26,809 bases of DNA from Entrophospora sp. SA101 (taxonomy: Eukaryota > Glomeromycota > Glomeromycetes > Entrophosporales > Entrophosporaceae). The stretch covers positions 2,815 to 29,623 of the forward strand of contig CAUDNR010000259.1 in NCBI GenBank assembly GCA_958430865.1, written 5' to 3'. Shown here piece after piece: positions 19,957 to 26,809 of this stretch. The notes under the pieces were generated by a model that was not told where the DNA came from, searched no databases, and was given only the letters and a program-made list of their open reading frames with translations. Numbering within the stretch: position 1 is the stretch's first letter; every line of letters starts with the position of its first letter. Made by a program: the position numbers and the translations under genes.

Positions 19957-21645
19957 ATGTCTTCTTCAATTATAAGTACTTGGTATTCATTTACTGCCTG
20001 TTGCTTTCCTAGTCCAATCATTCAATTAAATAGAAGAGTTTTTAAAGTTATAAAATTATTAGGCGAAGGGTAAAAAAATTAAGGATCAATCTATATTATT
20101 TTGTCAATTGGATTTCTAACTTAACAAAATATTTATTTATTTTTATCTGTAGAGGATTTTCGTTTGTTTATTTAGTAGAGGATACTAGTACACGCAAGTT
20201 ATATGCGCTAAAGAAGATTAGATGTCCATTTGGAAGTGAGAATGTTAAAGATGCAATGAAAGAAGTTGAGATGTATAAATTATTTCAACATGAAAACATT
20301 ATAAAAGTTGTCGTACGTGTACACCTGCTTGCACATTTAATTAATTATTTTATTCAAAAAATTTAAAAGTTAATATGTTTTTTTTTTTGTAATTAGGATA
20401 CTTGCATTGTTAAAGATAAGGATGGAAGTAGAATTGTGTATATATTTTTACCTTATTACAAAGTAAGCAACCATAACAATAATCAATTATATTAAATTTA
20501 TTATTAAAAGTATTCACACTTAAAATTATCATAAACTAATAATTAGAATGGCAATTTACAAGATCTAATAAATAAAAATTTAACAAATGGAACAAATTTT
20601 TCTGAAAAAGAAATATTAAAATTGTTTCGAGGAATTTGTTACGCAGTTCGTGCATTACACACTTATAAATTTCCAAGCGTTCCAGTGAGATCACAAAATA
20701 ATATTGTTAATACTAATGGCACTAATAGTAATGATAATAATAATAATAATGCTAATTACGATCCTTTGACATCAGCTTTGCAAGAAAGCAATTACAATTA
20801 CAATCGCAACAATAATAATTATCAACAAGAAGATCAATTAACAGATGATATTTTACCATTCGCACATAGAGATATTAAACCTGGGTAACTAATCATTCTT
20901 ATCTATTAAGAAGTAGCAACTAAAATTCTTGTCACATATAAATAAATAATATTTTATTTATTTTAGGAATATTTTGTTATCTGATGATGAATTACCAATT
21001 TTGATGGATTTTGGATCTTTAGTTCGTGCGCGTATAAAAATAACCACTCGTTCCCAAGCATTATTACAAAAAGAATTGGCAGAACAACATTCTACTATGC
21101 CTTACAGAGCACCCGAATTATTTGACGTTAAAACAAATACCGAATTAAATGAAAAAGTTGATATTTGGGTAACTAATATTATTATCATCCAATATGATTT
21201 ATTTGTTTATTTATGCAATTATTTACACTAATTAATTAATAATATATAGTCATTGGGATGTACACTTTATGCAATGGCATATGGTGAATCACCATTTGAA
21301 ACTAGTATTAACGAAGGAGGTTCAATGGCATTGGCAGTCCTTGGCGCTAAATTCAAATTTCCTTCTGATTCAAATAAAGGGTAATTAACTAATTGATTAA
21401 TTGATTGATACATTTAATTTATAATAGTTATTAACATATATTAAATATTATTATCATTAGATATTCAGAAGGATTGAAAAATTTAATTAACCAAATGTTG
21501 ACTGTTGAACCAAATGATAGACCTGACATTCATAAGGTTTGTTTTATATTCAAAAAAAGAAAACTTTTTTTTTTCTAGTAATTAACTTATTTGAGTTTTA
21601 TTGTAGATAATTGAATTAGTTGATACGCTTCTCGAACAAGCTTAA
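19957..21645 (+). CDS. ENV7: Env7/STK16-type serine/threonine protein kinase
   Basis: Eight exons (19957-20069, 20153-20312, 20397-20462, 20547-20884, 20967-21168, 21250-21380, 21461-21536, 21607-21645) join in phase to 374 residues. All seven introns are 70-84 nt with GT-AG ends. Kinase signatures: glycine loop GEGGFSFV (36-43), ALKK with Lys58, helix-C Glu75, HRDIKPGN (220-227), DFG at 240-242, and the APE motif in YRAPELF. The match to the STK16/Env7 branch of the NAK family is direct: LGEGGFSFVYLVED, LPILMDFGS, KVDIWSLGCTLYAMAYGESP. The N-terminus has adjacent Cys15-Cys16, like the palmitoylated Cys cluster that holds yeast Env7 on the vacuole and STK16 on the Golgi. An Asn-rich insert (about 154-216) precedes the HRD motif. 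Likely a membrane-bound kinase in vacuole fusion or secretion. Confidence 0.94.
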
Positions 21646-23305
21646 AGGAATATACATACACAATATATTATTAATTTTTTGTATTACCATCATCACCATT
21701 ATTTATTATAATCATAAGTATATATTTATTATCATATATATATATTATTCAATTAATTAATTAATTATATCATATTTTTGTATTTTAAATAATATTATAT
21801 TAATATCTCATATTTATATTTATATTTATATTTATATATTTATATTTATATGTATATTATATGATTATAAAGAAATTAAATAAAAACATTTATTTTATTA
21901 TATTATATAAGCCATGATACAACAAAGCCACAAAATTTAAGAGTCCAAACTTAGTGGTCAATAATTACCACGATAACAAATAACCCTTATTAATTAACTT
22001 CTTTATTTTATAAATATAACGATAGGAATGTGATACAAATGTGCATTAGCCAGGCATTGATGACGTTAGGAAGCAATTAAAACAAAAGAGGTATTAACAC
22101 TTACTGCTTTTGAGCAAAGGATCTAAATAATAATATGACTTTAACTAATGAGGTTTGTAACAACGATGTTGGCGCAGAATATTAAGTGAAAATCCAATTA
22201 AATTTTAATACTATCGCTGCCCGTATGTATGTATCTTCTTTTCGCCATTTTCCATTTCTTTGCTACCATACTGTCCACTTTGGCGTTTACTTCTTTCATC
22301 TACACTTTACTTTTAGAGAATTTAGAGAAACACTATAGCTAGAATACCTATTTTAACATTCTGTTTTTAACTTGTGGTGTGTACTTTCTGGACCTTCTGG
22401 ATGAAGAGAGCATGAACTTGAAGGCAATTTATTTATAATATAAATTGTCTTTTTGTATTTTTCGCCAAGGATGATTAGAAGAATCAGTTTAATTGGTCAT
22501 TTTTTTTAAAAAAACCTCAGAATTGCTACAAATGTAAAAATCAATATAATTTTCCTGATACACATAACAGACTTATGAAAATTTTTTCAAGGTGTTGACT
22601 TTTCACAGTAATAATAACACTAGCTAATTATTGTAAATCGTTTCATTAGACACTCATAATTTCGTCAAACTGTCTCCAACAATAAATCGATAAAAACGAT
22701 TCATATCAAAATAGTAATAATAATTATTACTATTTTTGAATTAGTATTGATATTGCACTATTTAAGTTTGTATTTTATATTAAAATTGTTGCGTTGCGTC
22801 AAAAAAAGGATCAATTTGTTTAGATTTATCAAGAGAGTTTTACTATTATTATATATTTAATTTTTTTGAAAAATATGTTCTGCCTATATATAATATCATT
22901 TTAAAAAATAAAATTAATCTTGGAATTTCTATTGCCAAAATTTTTTCAAGAATAATCAGTATCAATGAGGCAGTGCATTCTGCACAATTCATTCTTAAGA
23001 TCTAGAGGAAGACATTAAAGGAAAAAGTTTGGAATGGTGTAGTATTCGGAATAATTATTTATGTTAATTGCTTTTAATTTTCATTCCTTAATCAAATACC
23101 ACCATCATTATTGTTTTTATCTTTAATGCAAAATGTCTAAAAATGCTCACGGGTTTCTTGGTAGTGCGTTGCTATTTTATTACTAAATTTTATTGAGTAA
23201 ATTGGCACTTTGCTTTTGTCCTTTTGTAGTGTGGATGAGTGAACTCATCTGTTAAGTATTATATTTTTATTATCACTTTTTTCATTTACACAAACCATTT
23301 ATATT
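21646..23305. other. Long gene-free AT-rich region
   Basis: The kinase 3' flank holds an (ATTTAT)n-like repeat at 21810-21851 and AATAAA near 21880. No gene is supported beyond. One 30-codon protein-like scrap (near 22920-23000, GISIAKIFSRIISINEAVHS) is too short to call. Confidence 0.45.
21810..21851. repeat. (ATTTAT)n hexanucleotide repeat
   Basis: About six tandem ATTTAT units with slight variation, in the kinase 3' flank. Confidence 0.85.
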
Positions 23306-23405
23306 CAGTGTTGCTGGTGGACATGGACACAGACACAAACTGCCCTGTCTCAGATTGTCTGTGTCTATGTCTGACACTTTAAATGTCTTGGACATTCCTG
23401 GACAA
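23306..23405. repeat. Cluster of GGACA/TGTCT words
   Basis: The words GGACA, GACAC and TGTCT occur many times on both strands in about 100 bp, for example GGACATGGACACAGACAC near 23318 and TGTCTGTGTCTATGTCTGAC near 23357. Such inverted iteration resembles the subterminal repeats of the hAT-like clusters in this window. The left edge, CAGTGTTGCTGG, resembles some hAT termini. No far end was found. Confidence 0.35.
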
Positions 23406-23884
23406 AAACATAAATTTTGCTTGTAAACAACATGAGGGTAGCTTTTTAGTCAGCCTTGATTATTTAACTTGTTTTAACAAAATTATCCTGCTTGTTGCCT
23501 CTTTCTTATACCCAGAAAGCTTTGGCGGGTCTGTAAGCACACTTTATGGATTAAAATGAATTACAATAAATAAAGATGGCCCTTCTACCATGCATAAAAT
23601 GCTCTTATGTAAAGATGGCTCCTCAAGTAATTGCGACTAGTTGCAACTAATTACGGCATATAAAAATTGAATTTTGGATAATTACAGTTCCCATTTTTAC
23701 TCCTATAGAGTTCCTTTTTTTATTTACTATATTTTTACTTTTCTTGAGCTGATTGAAGTCATCTATACATTTGCAACAATTACTTTAATGACTTTGGTTA
23801 ATAACTGTTAACTCTTTGTACAATTACTACTGCTATCATTATTATTACTATTGTATTGTATTATTCGCCTTTAATTGTTCGAAT
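23406..23884. other. Intergenic DNA
   Basis: No gene seen. A short direct repeat, TAAAGATGGC, occurs at about 23571 and 23610, and a 12-bp palindrome, TAGTTGCAACTA, lies near 23638. Confidence 0.4.
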
Positions 23885-24010
23885 AGGGCTTATTTGAATT
23901 ATTAGTTTTATTCGTTATGAATTTGAGTATTTGAATTCCATTGAAGTATATTCGAATAACAAACAAATAAATAAACGAATAAAACGGACGAAACAAACAA
24001 AACAAACAAA
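23885..24010. repeat. Cluster of ATTCG/CGAATA words
   Basis: TAGGGCTTATTTGAATTATT at about 23885 resembles the TAGGGCT termini known from hAT families. It is followed by repeated ATTCG, CGAATAA and AAACGAA words to about 24010. This is similar in design to the clusters at 460, 5186 and 5565 but uses a different word. Only one edge is visible. Confidence 0.35.
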
Positions 24011-24756
24011 ACTAATGAATAGATCATAAAATAATATTTTCTTTTTTTTTCCTTGATGGTCGCGTAACAAGGTTGTTCACTACCAAATATATTAATATTG
24101 TTTAACTATAGATTCGTTGAATTGATTAATCTTTAATATTATAATAAGATAATAATGTTGATTTAGGTCAACTGGAGATTTGAGATAATTCAACAAATTT
24201 TTGACCATGCAAATTTTGATCAATGGAGTTTCTTCTAAGATATCTAGACAGTTTGAAATATTACACATTTAGTGATATTATGTAAAAAAATCAATAAATA
24301 TAAATAAAATATTTTACCATGGACTTTTTTTTTTGATCACGGCAAGTTAAGTTGCTCCTATAACAAGCCATCCAATTTTTAGTTGTATTGAGTATTGAAT
24401 GATCCAAAATATAACAAAATGAAGCTTAACAACATATATTGTGCTTCATTGCTGATGGACGTTTTTGATCAAAAGAAGTTACTTCTAATAAAAATCAGCA
24501 AATATTTGGTCTAGATAAATGATCTCATACTCTTCTGACATTAGAGTTTTCAGTAGGACATTCATGCAATAATAATATCCTACAATAAAAAGTGAAATAA
24601 TTTATTAATATTTCAATTAACAATGAAAACGCGTAGATTTGCAAAAAAAAAAAAATCGTACCTATTAAATTTAAAAAAAGTTATTATTATGATGCTATTA
24701 TTTTGCTTTTGTCAATCACGCAACACTTATTGATCGACACTTGATTAATATATAAC
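24011..24756. other. Spacer upstream of the Rrn5-like gene
   Basis: No gene supported. AT-rich, with TATATAA at about 24749-24755 immediately before the start codon. Confidence 0.45.
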
Positions 24757-25624
24757 ATGGGAAAAGAAAAAAAAACAAAAAGATTTTATGCTTTAGATTA
24801 TTCTGACCAATGTACAAAAAATTATTATCGTTTACTATTAGACTATGAAGAATCTATCTATACAGCACCAACGAACAATGTTGAACGTCGATCAAACGCT
24901 GAAAATATTAAAGTAGGCAATGTAGTTTGGTCCAAATATGAATCAAACATGTTTTTCAAAGCATTGGCCCGTTTTAGTAAGAAACGTCCAGTAGAAATAG
25001 CAAAATGGATTGGTACTAAAACCCCAATAGAAGTGATGGAGTTAATTGACTATTATGACAAAGAAGTGAAACTTTTTTCGGAACTTGGCCTGCTTGAACG
25101 ATTATGTCATAAAGATATTCCTGCCGCTAGAGAGATGAGTGATGAATGGTTAGAGTTTGAAGCTAGCCAGGTTGAGGAGCTTCAAAAAAAAACAGAAAGG
25201 ATTACAAAAATTGAAAAAAAAGCATTATTTAATGTGAAACATGGATTGATAAAAGATGGCGAGGTTGATCAACGCAAGTTGAATTTATTTAAGAGTAAGA
25301 CTCTTGTTACTTTGATTAAGAGGTATTTATTTCTTCCATATAAGCTTGGCTTATATTATATAATATTTGATTAAAGTTTTATTTTTATATAAAAAGATGT
25401 ACTGGAAAGGAAAAAAATTTTTATGTGCATATTGATACTATTAATAAACTTTATGATATTCTAAAAGATCGATTGGCTACAATAATTTATAAACTAATGG
25501 TAATCTGTGACCAATACAAAAGATTAACAAATGAAGACAAATTGGTATGTAAACTATGTATTTATATGTGTGTAATTAATAAAAATTTGTATATTCACAT
25601 AGTATTCTCATAAAGTATTTAAAT

Positions 25625-25655
<31 letters not shown>

Positions 25656-26809
25656 ATATCAAAAAGTGATATAGATCATGTATTGAAATTCAATGAAAAA
25701 CAATCAATGCCAGCACCACCAGAAATTTCACATAATGTACTTAAAGTTGGTAATATAAATAATGAAATTCTATTCAACAGTTACAACAACAACAAAATCT
25801 ACAACAATGATGTTAGTGGCAATGACAAAAATGATGCTGTTATCAACATTGATGGCAATAATTCATCACCAGAAAAAGAAGATGATGTTGATATTATTCT
25901 TAATGTAGATCAACAGAAAGATTATGTTAGTTTAAAAGATTTTATAGAAGATGATAAAAACATAGAAGATGAAGAAGAAGAAGATGATGATGCAGTTGAT
26001 GATATAGATGATGATAAAATAAATGAAATTGATGACAGAAAAGCTGATAAACTTGATAGATTGAGAGATGAGCATTATGAGAAGGAATTGAAAAATATTC
26101 TGGATAAAAGTTACCCTAAATCTATAGGAATATTATATGAAACACTTGAGATTGATATAAGGGATTTGAACTTTAATCGTAAACTTAAAGATGATGATGA
26201 TAATGTTGATGGTAATCATATTGACAATAATAATATTGGTGACGATAGTATAGATGTTAATAATATTGGTGACAATAGCATGGATGTTAATAATATTGAT
26301 AGTGATGATGATCTTTATGGAGATTATATGGATGCTAGTAATATTGATGATGATATTGATTGTGTTAAGATGGGTGCTAACTATAACAATAGCAATAATA
26401 TAGATGGCAATAATACGGGTGGTGATACTACAGATGATAATAATATGGGTATAGATGGTAATAATACAGGTGGTGATAATACAGATGGTAATAATGGTAA
26501 TAATATGGGTATAGATGGTAATAATACAGGTGATGATAATACAGGTGATGATAATATTGGTATAGATGGCAATAATACAGGTGATGATAATACAGGTGAT
26601 AATAATACGGGTGTAGATAGCAATAATAAGGGTGATGATAATACAGGTGGTAATAATACGGGTGTAGATGGCAATAATACAGGTGATGATAACACAGGTG
26701 GTAATAATACGGGTGTAGATGGCAATAATACGGGTGGTAATAATACGGGTGTAGATGGCAATAATACGGGTGATGATAATACAGGTGGTAATAATACGGG
26801 TGTAGATGG
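24757..26809 (+). CDS. RRN5: Rrn5-like Pol I upstream activation factor subunit, 3' partial
   Basis: Exons 24757-25322, 25397-25544 and 25656 to the window edge join in phase (introns 74 and 111 nt) and stay open for at least 622 codons. Residues 57-101 form a SANT/Myb-like domain (VWSKYESNMFFKALARFSKK, then IGTKTPIEVMELIDYYDKEV). It is followed by REMSDEWLEFE at 125-135, which matches the SANT-plus-EMSxEW arrangement I recall from yeast Rrn5. That protein is a UAF subunit that directs RNA polymerase I to the rDNA promoter. Residues about 189-260 are helical and could hold the remaining Rrn5 fold. The tail is strongly acidic (about 25920-26020), then contains one normal block (RLRDEHYEKELKNILDKSYP), then becomes Asp/Asn repeats. 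The tail is far longer than in yeast Rrn5 as I recall it. A SANT protein of another complex is the main alternative. Confidence 0.75.
25626..25652. repeat. (TA)n microsatellite inside intron 2 of the Rrn5-like gene
   Basis: A pure TA run ends only a few bases before the TGTAG acceptor, in the place of a normal polypyrimidine tract. Confidence 0.9.
26380..26809 (+). repeat. Coding tandem repeat, NNTG/VDG units
   Basis: In frame, the DNA repeats units of 5-7 codons such as NNTGVDG, NNTGG and DDNTGG. A larger period of about 17 codons (NNTGVDG plus NNTGDDNTGG) shows near the edge. All spacing is a multiple of three, so the frame is kept. The opposite strand is open as a PVLLPS-type repeat, which is a by-product of composition. 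Confidence 0.9.

Noticed and set aside
26381..26761. Minus-strand 126-codon PVLLPS-repeat protein
   Set aside because: It is the antisense shadow of the NNTG/VDG coding repeat, which continues in phase from the upstream exons of the Rrn5-like gene.

Overview
The window is very AT-rich, with poly-A/T tracts, (TA)n and (TTA)n microsatellites, and compact genes split by many short GT-AG introns (about 70-120 nt). Asparagine- and aspartate-rich low-complexity stretches sit inside proteins, and broken transposons fill the spacers. The best-recognised genes are an Env7/STK16-type kinase and an Rrn5-like Pol I factor, and the latter is a fungal component. Together this suggests a nuclear fungal chromosome of Glomeromycotina (Rhizophagus-like) type. 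The species call is inference from style and was not searched.

Layout. 1-2670 has no gene: it holds a solo hAT-like end with ATCCGT subterminal repeats (460-640) and an ~86-bp minisatellite (1032-1657). 2671-3174 (-) is a small poly-Asn protein. About 3455-3645 is a candidate MITE. 4880-6262 carries coding scraps and two more CG-rich transposon-end-like clusters. 7626-9011 (-) is a three-exon gene for a 330-residue helical protein of unknown function. 11465-13343 (+) and about 15790-16600 (-) are two decayed multi-frame genes flanking an intact five-exon membrane-anchored short-chain dehydrogenase/reductase (14056-15356, +). 17018-17913 is a deleted hAT element with both terminal inverted repeats, an 8-bp target-site duplication and a residual transposase C-terminus. 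19957-21645 (+) is an eight-exon Env7/STK16-like kinase. 21646-24756 is a long gene-free stretch with more repeat clusters. 24757 to the window end (+) is an Rrn5-like Pol I transcription factor with a long acidic and NNTG-repeat tail that runs off the window.

The intact genes do not look like a pathway. They are housekeeping-type genes (lipid/redox enzyme, vacuolar/Golgi kinase, rDNA transcription factor) separated by repeat-derived DNA. The least explained material is a set of short clusters. Each iterates its own CG-containing word, and several begin with a TAGAG- or TAGGG-like terminus, as hAT ends do. The two decayed genes also look like members of multicopy families I cannot name.
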